DNA of 64,000 bases from assembly GCA_963205105.1 (NCBI GenBank), contig CAUJJW010000190.1, positions 1 through 64,000 on the forward strand, read 5' to 3'. The stretch comes from Verrucomicrobiota bacterium (GTDB lineage Bacteria; Verrucomicrobiota; Verrucomicrobiia; Limisphaerales; CAIMTB01). Positions 24,565 through 34,258 of the stretch are shown one piece after another. The first letter of the stretch is position 1. Each line of letters starts with the position of its first letter. Under the pieces are notes generated by a model, which was given only the letters and a program-made list of their open reading frames with translations, did not search any database and had not been told where the DNA came from. Both the position numbers and the translations under genes were made by a program.

Positions 24565-25757
24565 GAGCCGCGTGTGTATTGGGCCGATTGAATGAATTGA
24601 ACGAACGCTTCGCGCTGGGCTTCGATCACCGCGGGAGAACCCAGGATTTTATAGAACCAACTGAAGCCATCCCGTCGGACCACCGCCGCCACGATCCGGT
24701 TCTGGTTCCCGCTCTCCGGGCTGCTTCCCATGAAGTCCGCCAGGGTCGCCTTGCCTCCCAGCACGTCCAGGTTGTCCTGGAGCGCCATCAGCTCGGGCTC
24801 CGGCGCGGGCGGAAGTCCCACCTGACTGCGCCAGCGGTTCAGATTGGGGACCAAACCACCCACTTCGCCGGGAAAGACACTGACCGTGATGTCGGCCGCC
24901 GCACCACCCGCTCCCGTCACCGTCCACTTGCTGTGCACCATGTTGGGAGCCGTTTGGGCCTTCCACCCGTCCGGCACCTGCCACTTGGGTTTGGGCGTCG
25001 CACCCGGGTTGCCCCCGTCAGGTGGTGCCGCCGACGCAGCTCCGGAGGCGAACGGTCCCGCCATCCGTGGAGCCGACGCGGTGGAGGCCTCGGGGGCGGT
25101 GAACTCCACCCCGGCAAGAAACGTCTTCAAGGCCTCCCGGTTTGCCGCCACCGTCGCCACATCACCGCCCAGCTTGAAAAACCAGGTGAAACCTTCCTTC
25201 CGCAGCGCCGCCACCAGGATCTGATTGCCCGCCGCCGCCGCATCCGATGAACCCGACCCCACGATGCTGAAGAGTCGGACCGGCTGCCCCGCAACCGTCG
25301 TTTCGTCGGTGTGCGAGGGCAAATCGGCTTCGACAATCGGCGCCAAACCCAGTTGGCCGCGCCAAAGATTCACCAGATCCAGGTCGGACCCGCCGGTTCC
25401 GGGCAGGGGAATGACCGCCAGATCACCTTGTCCATTGTTCGGACCCGTGACGGAGAAGTTGGCCACGCGCATGCCGGTGGCACCCTTGACCGTCCATCCG
25501 GAGGGAACTTCCTTCCAACGCATCCCGGGCCGGGGCGGCATCTGGTCCGGCAACGACCCTGCCATCGAGCCATGACCCTGGGCGGGAGCCGCCGCAGCGA
25601 CCGGCGCATCTTTGGGAGCGTCGTAGGAGACGATCTCCTCACGGTTGCATCCGGCGAGGATCAGCGACGCGCACCCGAGGGAAACGGCGGCAAACGATCT
25701 CGGCGTGATCCGTGGCCCAACCACGGGACGGCGTCTGGTAACAATCAACGAGAGCAC
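24561..25757 (-). CDS. Lipoprotein with two tandem related domains, co-transcribed with resB
   Basis: This 398-residue protein has a lipobox (SLILAGC, about 31-37). After a Pro/Ala-rich linker come two copies of one domain. Copy 1 runs from MRWKEVPSGWTVKGATGMRVANFSV to FTWFFKLGGD. Copy 2 runs from KWQVPDGWKAQTAPNMVHSKWTV to FSWFYKILGS. Both share the series W..P.GW, F/W-x-V-T-G, G.GGDL/AAADI, LNLWRGQLGL/LNRWRSQVGL, and GFTWFFK/GFSWFYK. This points to an internal duplication. Its stop overlaps the resB start by four bases, so a role in cytochrome c maturation or haem handling is plausible but not shown. Confidence 0.75.
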   Translation of the reverse strand: MLSLIVTRRRPVVGPRITPRSFAAVSLGCASLILAGCNREEIVSYDAPKDAPVAAAAPAQGHGSMAGSLPDQMPPRPGMRWKEVPSGWTVKGATGMRVANFSVTGPNNGQGDLAVIPLPGTGGSDLDLVNLWRGQLGLAPIVEADLPSHTDETTVAGQPVRLFSIVGSGSSDAAAAGNQILVAALRKEGFTWFFKLGGDVATVAANREALKTFLAGVEFTAPEASTASAPRMAGPFASGAASAAPPDGGNPGATPKPKWQVPDGWKAQTAPNMVHSKWTVTGAGGAAADITVSVFPGEVGGLVPNLNRWRSQVGLPPAPEPELMALQDNLDVLGGKATLADFMGSSPESGNQNRIVAAVVRRDGFSWFYKILGSPAVIEAQREAFVQFIQSAQYTRGS

Positions 25758-25836
25758 AGTCCCGAAAGGCTAGCGGCGGCGGCTCCGATTGCAACGACAG
25801 GCCTGGGAGCGGGGCGGTGCGCAGCTTCCCGGCCCA

Positions 25837-26277
25837 CTATTCCGCGGCAGGGGTGGGAGCGGCCTGGAGCATGTCCGGGGTGACGCCCACCTTGGTCGAC
25901 TCCCGACCTTCCACCGCGGCCACCAAGTCCTGGGTGGCTTGGAACATCGCAGGATCCCCCTTGCTGGCGTCCTCGGTGATGATGGTCTGGAGCTGGGCCA
26001 CCAAATTCAACAGCGCGGTCTTTTGTTCCTCCGAAAGGTTCTCTTGCGAAGCCTTGGTGAACTGAACCAGCGCCGACGTTCCCTCCAGCAGTTTGCCGGA
26101 GTTGAGCGTCTTCGCGGCCGCGTCCACCTGCGATTTCAACGCCGCGTCCGCGCTCGCGAAAGCCGCCACGAATTCCGTGGTGTCCAGCTTCGTCTTGGCA
26201 GCTCCGCCACAGCCGGCGGTCAGGAAGGTGGCGGACAGAACCAGGACGGTCACGAGGTGGGAGAACAGGTTTTTCAT
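25837..26277 (-). CDS. Small lipoprotein of unknown function
   Basis: This 146-residue protein begins MKNLFSHLVTVLVLSATFLTAGC, a signal peptide with lipobox (TAGC). The mature part is helical, Ala/Gln-rich and acidic (TEFVAAFASADAALKSQVDAAAKTLNSG, EEQKTALLNLVAQLQTIITED) and ends in an Ala/Pro tail. I recognise no family. It lies 79 bp upstream of the tandem-domain lipoprotein gene on the same strand and could share its transcript. The start at 26277 is chosen for the signal peptide. Confidence 0.75.
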   Translation of the reverse strand: MKNLFSHLVTVLVLSATFLTAGCGGAAKTKLDTTEFVAAFASADAALKSQVDAAAKTLNSGKLLEGTSALVQFTKASQENLSEEQKTALLNLVAQLQTIITEDASKGDPAMFQATQDLVAAVEGRESTKVGVTPDMLQAAPTPAAE

Positions 26278-26413
26278 GGCACAACGCTCGGGGGAACCGA
26301 ACTCGCGCCATGTCATATCAGGGAATCCCGCGGGTGGCGAGGTCCTCGGTGGTCCGGAACAAATCCTGTCGCCCTCGGGCTCCCGCTCCGGGAAGGTCGG
26401 AACGGTGGATGTC

Positions 26414-27253
26414 ATGAAGCTCGGCTATCATTTCGCCCTCCGCTGGGCGCAGGCGAGACGTCGGAGGTACACCGGACAGCTCCCACGCATCGCCAGGCTC
26501 CCCCACGGGATCAGCCCCGAATGCGACGCGACGTTTTTTTCGTTCTCCGGCACCCGTGATCTGCCGGAAATGGTCGCCTGCCTTCGCTCCTTCCTCCGCT
26601 TCGTCATGGCTCCACGCCGGATCGTCGTGGTCGGCGACGGCACCCACACGGACTCCGATCGCGCCATCCTGAGCGCGCTTCACCCACGGCTGGAAACCCT
26701 GCCGTGGGATCGCTTCATCCGCAGCGATCTTCCCCCGTGGTTGACCGCTTACGCTCAGGCCCACCCGCTGGGTAAAAAGGTCGCTGTCCTGATGTCGGTG
26801 CCCTCCGCCGGGCCGTGGATCTTCAGCGATTCCGACATCCTCTATTTTCCTGCGGCCTCAGATATCCGTGCACGCATCCTCCAGGGTCTGGAGGCTCCCG
26901 AGTTCTTGGAGGACTGCTACCCGTCACTGGACGACCGACTGATTCGGGGTGACGACGAAAAGCGTTCGCCGGTGAACAGCGGTTTTGCTCTGGTCGGTCA
27001 GCCGTTGGATTGGACCGACGCCATGGCGCGGTTGCAGGAGATGCCGGGCGAACCGGGTTATTTCACGGAGCAGACGCTGTTCCACCTCGCGATGCGCCGC
27101 AGCGGCGGTCGTGGGCTGCCGAAAGATCGCTACGTGATCCAGAGTGACGATCAATGGATGGCCCGTGACCGGCATGTGAACCCGTCCGTGGTGCTCCGGC
27201 ATTACTTCAGCTCCATCCGTTACAAGATGTGGCTGAAGGTGCCGTTCACTTAG
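26414..27253 (+). CDS. Glycosyltransferase-like protein
   Basis: This 279-residue soluble protein looks like a GT-A fold nucleotide-sugar transferase. It opens with ATFFSFSGTRDLPEMVACLRSFLRF, then VVVGDGT, and has a DxD-type metal motif in PWIFSDSDILYFP. A later EQTLFHLAMRR and the HYFSSIRYKMW tail also fit sugar or glycan transfer. The start at 26414 is the ATG nearest the first conserved segment; the frame is open further upstream but runs antisense through the small lipoprotein gene. Donor and acceptor are unknown. It is convergent with the glycosyltransferase 2 gene (14 bp gap) in a polysaccharide neighbourhood. Confidence 0.68.
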   Translation: MKLGYHFALRWAQARRRRYTGQLPRIARLPHGISPECDATFFSFSGTRDLPEMVACLRSFLRFVMAPRRIVVVGDGTHTDSDRAILSALHPRLETLPWDRFIRSDLPPWLTAYAQAHPLGKKVAVLMSVPSAGPWIFSDSDILYFPAASDIRARILQGLEAPEFLEDCYPSLDDRLIRGDDEKRSPVNSGFALVGQPLDWTDAMARLQEMPGEPGYFTEQTLFHLAMRRSGGRGLPKDRYVIQSDDQWMARDRHVNPSVVLRHYFSSIRYKMWLKVPFT

Positions 27254-27267
27254 TTCGCTGAGTTCGT

Positions 27268-28266
27268 TTAGCCCGGCCGCCCGCGAAGTCGTCGAACCAG
27301 CCGGAACAGTGCCGGGGCGTGGAGCTTGAGCGCCAACCGGGCCACGTGCACGGGAGGGATGGTCCGATACCGCAGGTAGCCTCTGAGATACTGACGGAAC
27401 GCTTCCTTCGCGGAGCTCAGTTCGCCCAAGGCTTCATGGCCCAACGCCAGGTAGAACGTCCGCCGGTGTTCCTGAATCTTCGAGGCTTCCAACGCCACCG
27501 GTCCCAGGTGGGAACCAATGGTCCGGAAGGCCTTCAATTCACGATGCGTTCGAGCCACCAGCGAGGTCGAGGTCCAGGATCCCCCCGCAATTCGGTACAC
27601 ACTCATCGGCGCGTCCGCCAGGTACCCAAACGTCCCTTGTGCCGCCAGCAGCGAGACCAGCGAGAGGTCGGTCAGTTCCAGTTCGTTGAACCAGGGAGGC
27701 AATTCCCCCAGCACCCCCCGGCGGAACAGAATGCTGGTCGTGTGCGGGAACATGTCCGCGATCACGTCCTTCAATCCCAGATCCCGCTTCACCGTCTCCG
27801 CCAGATAAAGACGCTTCCTGTCCAGTTCCGGACCATCCTGGATGTAGCAGTCGTGGAAACAGGCCGAGCAATCCGGCCGGCTTTCCAGAAAGTCCACCTG
27901 CTTCTGCAGCTTCAACGGGCTCGTCCAATAGTCGTCGCCTTCCAACAGAATCCCGTAGGGCGCCCGAGCTTCACGGTAGACGGACAGAAAGTTGAACTTC
28001 CCGAAGAACCCCAGGTTCTTGGGATGCAGCAGCGCGCGGATCCGGTCCGGATGCGCGCGTGCGTATTCCGCGACGATTTCCCGCGTGCCGTCCGTGGAAC
28101 AGTCGTCGCCGACCAACAGTTCAAAGGGGAACGAGGTCTGCTGGGCCAGCGCACTGTCCAGAGCCTGACGAACGGTGGCGGCGTGGTTGAAGGTGATGAA
28201 GAGAACACTGACCTTCGGATGCGAAGGCAGGGTCGGAGCGTGTGCGCTGACGGTGGGCACCGACAT
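27268..28266 (-). CDS. Family 2 glycosyltransferase
   Basis: This 332-residue protein has the GT2 opening KVSVLFITFNHAATVRQALDSAL, the nucleotide-binding ELLVGDDCSTDGTREIV, the donor/metal motif ILLEGDDYW and the acceptor-side region FHDCYIQDGP. GT2 enzymes add sugars to lipid carriers or growing polysaccharides on the cytoplasmic face. I take the ATG at 28266, 4 bp after the DegT stop, because the sequence upstream overlaps that gene and is not conserved. The tight spacing indicates one operon with the aminotransferase. Confidence 0.88.
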   Translation of the reverse strand: MSVPTVSAHAPTLPSHPKVSVLFITFNHAATVRQALDSALAQQTSFPFELLVGDDCSTDGTREIVAEYARAHPDRIRALLHPKNLGFFGKFNFLSVYREARAPYGILLEGDDYWTSPLKLQKQVDFLESRPDCSACFHDCYIQDGPELDRKRLYLAETVKRDLGLKDVIADMFPHTTSILFRRGVLGELPPWFNELELTDLSLVSLLAAQGTFGYLADAPMSVYRIAGGSWTSTSLVARTHRELKAFRTIGSHLGPVALEASKIQEHRRTFYLALGHEALGELSSAKEAFRQYLRGYLRYRTIPPVHVARLALKLHAPALFRLVRRLRGRPG

Positions 28267-28270
28267 GGCT

Positions 28271-29494
28271 TCAGGCGGCTGGCCGCGCCGCGAGGGCCTG
28301 TCGCACGGGCTCCGGAGACGCCAGTGCCGTTCGTAGAACGCCGCAGAGTTTGTCCACGTCCTCGGGCGTGACCGCGGTTCCCGTGGGCAGGACGATGACC
28401 CGTTCCGACATCCGCTCGGTGTTGCCCAGCAGCAAACCCGCGTGCGGGAAGTAGGAGCGGTACGGTTCCATGCGGTGACAGCCCGGCCAGAAGTAACGTC
28501 GGGCAATGACGTTCTCGGCGTGGAGCACGGCCACCACTTCATCCCGCGACAGACCCGCGCGGACGGCGTCCAGTTCGATGACGATGTACTGGAAATTGGA
28601 GCGTTCCGATTCGTCGTAGCGCAGGAGGGTGACGGACGGAACCGAGTCCAGCGCTCGAACATAGGCGTGGTAATTCCGGCGATTGACCTCCACCAGGGAT
28701 TCGAGTCCTTCCAGGCTGGTCAGGCCCATGGCAGCGCAAACCTCGGTCATCTTCCCGTTCGTTCCGATGAAGACCACCTTGTCGAAGCCCGCGAAGCCGA
28801 AGTTCTTCATCAGCCGAATGCGGGCCGCCAGCGCGTCGTCGTTGGTGGCGATGGCGCCGCCTTCGAAGGAATTCAGGAACTTCGTGGCATGGAAGCTGAA
28901 AACTTCCGCGCGCCCGAAACCACCGATCATCCGACCGCCATACGAACAGGCGAAGGCGTGGGCGGCATCAAACATCAGGGTCAGTCCGCGCCGCTGGGAG
29001 ATCTCGGTGAGGGCGTCGATGGGGCAGGGGCGTCCCCAGACATGGGTTCCGATAATGCCGGTGGTGCGGGGGGTGATGAGGCGTTCGACCAGGGCCGGAT
29101 CGATGTTGTGGGTGCGCTCGTCGACGTCGCAGAAGACGGGAGTGATTTCCTGCCACTGAAGCGCGTGGGCGGTGGCCACGAAGGTGTAGGAGGGAACGAT
29201 CACTTCGCCGTGCAGTTGGGCGGCGCGGATCGCGATCTCGAGGCCGACCGTGGCGTTGCAGACCGGAATGCAGTGGCGAACGCCGATCAGGGCGCAGAGT
29301 CGGCGTTCGAACTCCTGGACGAACGGTCCGTTGTTGCTGAGCCATCGCCGGTCCAGCATGTCGTTGAACCGCGCGAAAAGACGCTCGCGATCGGCAATGT
29401 TCGGTCGACCTACGTGCAGGGGCTGGGCGAAGGCGGGAGCCCCACCGCAGATCGCCAGTTGGGAGACGTCGCCAGAGGGTTTCGGAGTGTTCAT
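28271..29494 (-). CDS. DegT/DnrJ/EryC1/StrS-family sugar aminotransferase
   Basis: This 407-residue PLP enzyme probably aminates a nucleotide keto-sugar for surface polysaccharide synthesis. Family motifs are WLSNNGPFVQEFERRL, VCNATVGLEIAIRA, VIVPSYTFVATAHAL, FCDVDERTHNIDP, IIGTHVWGRPCP, MFDAAHAFACSYGG and the PLP-lysine motif FSFHATKFLNSFEGGAI. Near the end come FQYIVIEL and YFWPGCHRMEPY. The gene leads a two-gene operon with the GT2 gene and is divergent from the acyltransferase. The substrate cannot be read from the sequence. Confidence 0.92.
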   Translation of the reverse strand: MNTPKPSGDVSQLAICGGAPAFAQPLHVGRPNIADRERLFARFNDMLDRRWLSNNGPFVQEFERRLCALIGVRHCIPVCNATVGLEIAIRAAQLHGEVIVPSYTFVATAHALQWQEITPVFCDVDERTHNIDPALVERLITPRTTGIIGTHVWGRPCPIDALTEISQRRGLTLMFDAAHAFACSYGGRMIGGFGRAEVFSFHATKFLNSFEGGAIATNDDALAARIRLMKNFGFAGFDKVVFIGTNGKMTEVCAAMGLTSLEGLESLVEVNRRNYHAYVRALDSVPSVTLLRYDESERSNFQYIVIELDAVRAGLSRDEVVAVLHAENVIARRYFWPGCHRMEPYRSYFPHAGLLLGNTERMSERVIVLPTGTAVTPEDVDKLCGVLRTALASPEPVRQALAARPAA

Positions 29495-29679
29495 GCGTCA
29501 GGCGGAATCTCGAATCGCGCCGGACGGACACGATCGGTGGAATCACGCTCGGCGCCTTGGCGGGTCACCGTGGGCGGCAGGCTAGGAGTCCGCCGGCGAC
29601 GGGTCAACGGGACTTCGCCCCCCGGACTTCGCCCGATTTGCGGTTTGGCACCAGTGACTGGACCTCGCAGCCTTCACAC

Positions 29680-30888
29680 GTGGCGACTGTGCCTGGCCAA
29701 TCCTCCGCAACCGTCGAACCCGGGCACCTCGGTTTCCTCGACGGCATCCGAGGACTTGCCGCGCTGTGGGTGGTCATCGGTCACTGCATGATCTTCGGTG
29801 GCTGGACCTGGGCGAAGTTCCCGGAGCCACTGATCGCCGTCGATGTCTTCATGTTCGTCTCCGGCTACCTGATGATGCACCAGTGGACTCGGAGAGTGGG
29901 TGATGGGCACGGCTGGGATACGGCCGCGGCGATGGAGTTCTGGGTGCGCCGGTTCTTTCGCATCGTTCCGGTGTACTACCTCTGTCTGGGGCTGATGTTC
30001 GCCAACTGGGAATCGCTGGCCGCGGGTTTCAAGGCACTCCAGGCCGCCAACCCCGAGCGCTGGGCGGGTCAGGGTGTCTACGACCCCTCGAACTGGGACA
30101 GCGGCGTTAAGAATGGAGTGCTGCGGCTGACCTTCCTTTTTGGACTGTTGCCCCGTTACACGGCCGCCTCGTTCACCGGGGATTGGAGCCTGTCGCTGGA
30201 GATGCAGTTTTATGCGGCATTTCCGTTCGCGGTGATCGCGTTGCGACGCTGGGGCACCGGGCGGATGGCCTGGACGCTGGTGCTGGTGGCCGTGGCCTTC
30301 AAGGAAGCGACCCTTCGGTTGCAGGGCAGCCTTCCTGGCTCAATGATCGTCTTCCCGCTGCCCTCCATCCTGCTTCTGAAAATGCCGGTGTTCCTGGTGG
30401 GCATGACCCTGGCCGAAGTCTCCCGTCGCTGGGTCGCGGCACCAGGGAACGCCGCGCGGGACCTCGCCCTCGCCTTGGTGGTCGCCGCCCTGAGTTCGTG
30501 GCACGTCGTCGCGGTGGCCGTGCTCACCTTCTTCCTCGTCACGCCGTCCACCGGGCTGAGCCCGGGCTCACGACGCTGGCAGGGGCGCGTCGCGGGAATA
30601 TTGGGAAACCGCGTCATGACGTTTCTCGCCGACGTTTCCTACTCCGTGTACCTGCTTCACAGCCTGGTGATCGCCTGGGCCGGCAGGTGGCTGCTGGGGC
30701 AGACGTGGTTCGAAGCCATGCCGGGGCGGACGCGCGTGCTGGTGCTCCTGGCGGCGGTGGTCGTGATAACGTATCCCATCGCTTTTCTGCTCCATCACCT
30801 GGTGGAGCGCCCCGGAATTGAGGTGGGCCGTCGTCTCGCGCGCCAGTGCCGCAACTCGCGCGTTGACGGCTCCCAGGCAGGGGCATGA
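29680..30888 (+). CDS. Acyltransferase 3 family membrane protein
   Basis: This roughly 402-residue integral membrane protein has the family signature GFLDGIRGLAALWVVIGH close to its N-terminus, which carries the catalytic-type His, and about ten hydrophobic helices. RRFFRIVPVYYL, YTAASFTGDWSLSLEMQFYAAFP and FLADVSYSVYLLHSLVI are typical. Members O-acetylate or otherwise acylate sugars of lipopolysaccharide, exopolysaccharide or peptidoglycan. The start is uncertain: no ATG lies before the first conserved segment, so I use the GTG at 29680 (another GTG is at 29689). Its neighbours support modification of a surface glycan. Confidence 0.85.
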   Translation: MATVPGQSSATVEPGHLGFLDGIRGLAALWVVIGHCMIFGGWTWAKFPEPLIAVDVFMFVSGYLMMHQWTRRVGDGHGWDTAAAMEFWVRRFFRIVPVYYLCLGLMFANWESLAAGFKALQAANPERWAGQGVYDPSNWDSGVKNGVLRLTFLFGLLPRYTAASFTGDWSLSLEMQFYAAFPFAVIALRRWGTGRMAWTLVLVAVAFKEATLRLQGSLPGSMIVFPLPSILLLKMPVFLVGMTLAEVSRRWVAAPGNAARDLALALVVAALSSWHVVAVAVLTFFLVTPSTGLSPGSRRWQGRVAGILGNRVMTFLADVSYSVYLLHSLVIAWAGRWLLGQTWFEAMPGRTRVLVLLAAVVVITYPIAFLLHHLVERPGIEVGRRLARQCRNSRVDGSQAGA

Positions 30889-30900
30889 ACTCGCGGGGTT

Positions 30901-32226
30901 ATGAACCCCTTTCAGATTCACCTTCCACGGCGGCGCTTTCTCAAGGCCACGGCCGCCGCTGCGGGACTCCCTCTCTGGTACTTCGAACAGATGAAGAGTT
31001 TCGGCGCCTCACCCAAGCCGTTGGGACCCAACGACAGGCCGGGCATCGGCCTGATCGGATGCGGCGGGCAGGGGCGGGGCGACTGCAATTGGGCGAAGAA
31101 TTTCGGCACGGTCATCGCGGTGGCGGACGTCGATGAGAAACAGGCGGATCAGGCCAAGACCCAGTTCAAAGCCGAGCACAAGTACGGCGACTTCCGCAAA
31201 CTGCTCGAGCGCGACGACATCCACGTCATCATCAACGGGACACCGGATCACTGGCACACGTTGGTCAATGTGGCCGCCGCCCGCGCCGGCAAGGACATGT
31301 ACAGCGAGAAGCCGCTGACGCTGACCATCGAGGAGGGCAAACGACTGGTGAAGGAGATCCGCGGCGCGAAGCGCGTGCTCCAGGTCGGCAGCCAGCAGCG
31401 CAGTGACGGCAAGTTCCGGCTCGCCTGCGAACTCGTCCGCAACGGCCGCATCGGGAAGCTGGAGCATATCATCGTCGGGCTGCCGACCGGACCGCGCGAA
31501 GGCCCGTTCCCGAAGCAACCGGTCCCGCCGGAGATGAACTGGGATTTCTACCTCGGGCAGACGCCATTCGTGGACTACAACGGCAAGAAAGCCCACGGGA
31601 ACTTCCGCTGGTGGTACCAGTTCTCCGGCGGGCAGATGACCGACTGGGGCGCCCACCACAACGACATCGCCCAGTGGGGGAATGGCACCGACCGATCGGG
31701 GCCCATCGAGTTCGATGGCAAGTCGCTGGTGGACATGATTCCCGGAGGCTACGACGCCGCGTCGAAGTACCGAATCGAATGCAAATACGCGAACGGAGTC
31801 ACCATGACGCTGCTCGACGACAGTTCGGTTCATGAGCGGGGCGTGGTGGGAGAAGGAAAACGGACGCCCAATGGAGTCCAGTTCCTGGGTTCGGACGGCT
31901 GGATTTTTGTAAGCCGTGGCGAGATTCGAGCCAGCAAGCCGGAGTTCATCGAAACGCCCCTGGCTGCCAACGCCACCCGCCTCTACAAGTCCGACAATCA
32001 CATGGGCGACTTCTTCGACTGCATCCGGTCCCGGAAAGACCCGATCTGCGACGTCGAGATCGGACACCGTTCCATCAGCGTCGCGCACCTCGGCGTGATC
32101 AGCGTTCGTTTGGGACGCAAGATCCAGTGGGACCCGGTGAAGGAAGAGATCGTTGGGGACGCCGACGCCGCGAAGTGGGTGGGTCGCCCTATGCGAAAAC
32201 CGTATGATTGGTCCTTCGTAAGTTGA
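30901..32226 (+). CDS. Tat-exported Gfo/Idh/MocA-family oxidoreductase
   Basis: This 441-residue protein starts with a twin-arginine signal (HLPRRRFLKATAAAAGLPLWYF, about 7-28). A Rossmann NAD(P)-binding domain follows (IGLIGCGGQGRGDCNWAKNF), then VIINGTPDHWHTLVNVAAARAGKDMYSEKPLTLTIEEGKRL, where EKP is the conserved catalytic-lysine motif. The C-terminal alpha/beta domain includes WWYQFSGGQMTDWGAHHNDIAQW. Exported members with this signal are numerous in Planctomycetes and Verrucomicrobia and are thought to act on sugars or cyclitols outside the cytoplasm. It follows the acyltransferase by 12 bp. Confidence 0.9.
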   Translation: MNPFQIHLPRRRFLKATAAAAGLPLWYFEQMKSFGASPKPLGPNDRPGIGLIGCGGQGRGDCNWAKNFGTVIAVADVDEKQADQAKTQFKAEHKYGDFRKLLERDDIHVIINGTPDHWHTLVNVAAARAGKDMYSEKPLTLTIEEGKRLVKEIRGAKRVLQVGSQQRSDGKFRLACELVRNGRIGKLEHIIVGLPTGPREGPFPKQPVPPEMNWDFYLGQTPFVDYNGKKAHGNFRWWYQFSGGQMTDWGAHHNDIAQWGNGTDRSGPIEFDGKSLVDMIPGGYDAASKYRIECKYANGVTMTLLDDSSVHERGVVGEGKRTPNGVQFLGSDGWIFVSRGEIRASKPEFIETPLAANATRLYKSDNHMGDFFDCIRSRKDPICDVEIGHRSISVAHLGVISVRLGRKIQWDPVKEEIVGDADAAKWVGRPMRKPYDWSFVS

Positions 32227-32290
32227 GCCTTTCCAGGGGGTTCCTTGACGCTCTCCGGCGTGACCCTTAGGTTGGTCGGAGATGAAAGCG

Positions 32291-32917
32291 ATGAACGAGG
32301 GAGGTTTGCTGATCCCGTACGTGGTCGAGCAGACCGGACGAGGGGAGCGGGGCTACGACATTTACTCGCGGCTGCTGGTGGATCGTATCGTGTTCCTGGG
32401 CACGCCGGTGGACGACATGGTGGCCAATGTCATCATTGCCCAGCTGTTGTTCCTGCAGATGACCGACCCTAAGAAGGACATTCATCTCTACATCAACTCG
32501 CCCGGTGGCAGCGTCACCGCCGGCTTGGCCATTTACGACACCATGCAGTTCCTCACCTGCGACGTGAACACCTACTGCATCGGCCAGGCGGCCAGCATGG
32601 GCGCCGTTCTCCTCGCGGCCGGAACCAAAGGCAAACGCTATGGCCTGCCCAACGCCCGCATCATGATCCATCAGCCCTGGGGCGGGGTGCAGGGCCAGGC
32701 CAGCGACATCAGCATCCAGGCCAAGGAAATCCTTCGCCTCAAGGATCGCCTGAACGAGATTCTCGCCAATCACACCGGGCTTTCGTTGGAACAGATCGGA
32801 CGCGATACCGACCGCGACCGTTTCATGTCCGCCGAGGAAGCCAAGGCGTACGGCCTCGTGGACAACGTCGTGAAGTCCCGCAAGGAGATCACCGAGGAAG
32901 CCTCGAAAACCACCTGA
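32291..32917 (+). CDS. clpP: ATP-dependent Clp protease proteolytic subunit ClpP
   Basis: This protein of about 208 residues is the serine protease of the ClpXP machine. The catalytic triad is visible: Ser in [14 protein letters not shown], His in [15 protein letters not shown] and Asp in the following [15 protein letters not shown] region. The handle and N-terminal [23 protein letters not shown] are standard. Two ATG codons compete: one at 32282 directly abuts a GGAG, while the one at 32291 has that GGAG 9 bases upstream, so I choose 32291. clpX follows 5 bp downstream, and trigger factor is not adjacent. Confidence 0.96.
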   Translation: MNEGGLLIPYVVEQTGRGERGYDIYSRLLVDRIVFLGTPVDDMVANVIIAQLLFLQMTDPKKDIHLYINSPGGSVTAGLAIYDTMQFLTCDVNTYCIGQAASMGAVLLAAGTKGKRYGLPNARIMIHQPWGGVQGQASDISIQAKEILRLKDRLNEILANHTGLSLEQIGRDTDRDRFMSAEEAKAYGLVDNVVKSRKEITEEASKTT

Positions 32918-32922
32918 AACGC

Positions 32923-34230
32923 GTGGCCCGACCGACCCAACTCACGATGTGCAGCTTCTGCGGGAAGTCCCACGCGGAAGTGAAGAAGTTGATCGCGGGA
33001 CCCGGTGTCTATATTTGCGACGCCTGCGTCGGCGTTTGCCGGCAGGTGCTCGAAAAGGAATTGCAGGTCGAGGACCGTAAGCCGGCCCCCCGTTTCACCG
33101 TTCCCAAGCCGGCCGACATCAAACGGCACCTCGATCAGTACTGCATCGGTCAGGACCGCGCCAAACGCACCCTCGCCGTCGCCGTCCACAACCACTACAA
33201 GCGGATCATCTCCAATCCGCCCCCGGTCCCAGGTAAGGACGGCCCGAAGGACAAGGGCCCCACCAGTGTTCCATCCCCAGGCGACGAGGTGGAGCTCGAG
33301 AAAAGCAACGTGCTCCTTATCGGACCAACGGGTTCCGGCAAGACCCTGCTCGCCAGGACCTTGGCCCGGTTTCTGGATGTCCCCTTCGCCATCGCCGACG
33401 CCACCACCCTGACGGAAGCGGGTTACGTTGGTGAAGACGTCGAGAACATCGTTCTCCGATTGCTGCAGAACTCGGACTACGACGTCCGCCGGGCGCAGAT
33501 GGGGATTATCTACATCGACGAGATCGATAAGATCGCCCGTAAAACCGAGAACGTTTCGATCACCCGAGACGTCTCCGGGGAAGGCGTTCAGCAAGCGCTC
33601 TTGAAAATGCTGGAAGGCACGGTTTGCAACGTCCCGCCCCAGGGCGGACGCAAACATCCCCAGCAGGAGTACATCCGGATCGATACCACCGGCATCCTCT
33701 TCATCTGCGGCGGGGCCTTTGTCGGTCTGGACCGTATCATCCAGCGGCGCTTGGGGCGTCGCGTGCTTGGCTTTGGCGCCGCCGAAGCTCCCGAACGTCC
33801 GGCCCCCGTTAAAGAACAGGAGTGGATGGACTGGGTGGAGCCCGAGGACTTGCTCGGCTACGGCTTCATCCCGGAATTCATCGGGCGCCTTCCGATCACC
33901 AGCGTTCTCGAACCGCTCAACGAAGAGGAGTTGTCCTCCATCCTGACCGAGCCGAGGAATGCGCTGACGAAGCAGTTCGCCAAGCTGATGGCCATGGATG
34001 ACGTCGAACTGACGTTCACCCCGGATGCCGTTCGCGAAATCGCCGCCCAGGCGATGAAGAAGGGAACCGGTGCGCGGGCACTGCGGGGCATTCTCGAAAA
34101 GCTCATGCTGGAGCAAATGTTCGAAATCCCCGGTTCCCGCGATATCGAAGGGGTCACCGTCACTGCCGCCGTGGTGCGTGGCGAAGGTCAGCCCATCGTC
34201 CGCCACCGCCAGGAAGAAGCCGCGGCCTGA
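32923..34230 (+). CDS. clpX: ATP-dependent Clp protease ATP-binding subunit ClpX
   Basis: This 435-residue AAA+ unfoldase feeds substrates to ClpP. It has the N-terminal four-cysteine zinc domain (CSFCGKS and CDACVGVC), the Walker A motif [13 protein letters not shown], the Walker B motif [14 protein letters not shown], the pore GYVG loop in [11 protein letters not shown], and the sensor region [13 protein letters not shown]. The likely start is the GTG at 32923, since it precedes the zinc motif and lies 5 bp after clpP. The two genes form one operon. The region between the conserved strands (about residues 100-125) is rich in Lys, Asp and Pro and slightly longer than in E. coli. Confidence 0.96.
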   Translation: MARPTQLTMCSFCGKSHAEVKKLIAGPGVYICDACVGVCRQVLEKELQVEDRKPAPRFTVPKPADIKRHLDQYCIGQDRAKRTLAVAVHNHYKRIISNPPPVPGKDGPKDKGPTSVPSPGDEVELEKSNVLLIGPTGSGKTLLARTLARFLDVPFAIADATTLTEAGYVGEDVENIVLRLLQNSDYDVRRAQMGIIYIDEIDKIARKTENVSITRDVSGEGVQQALLKMLEGTVCNVPPQGGRKHPQQEYIRIDTTGILFICGGAFVGLDRIIQRRLGRRVLGFGAAEAPERPAPVKEQEWMDWVEPEDLLGYGFIPEFIGRLPITSVLEPLNEEELSSILTEPRNALTKQFAKLMAMDDVELTFTPDAVREIAAQAMKKGTGARALRGILEKLMLEQMFEIPGSRDIEGVTVTAAVVRGEGQPIVRHRQEEAAA

Positions 34231-34258
34231 ACGGCGGGCCTGGGTTTCTGCCGGTCTC

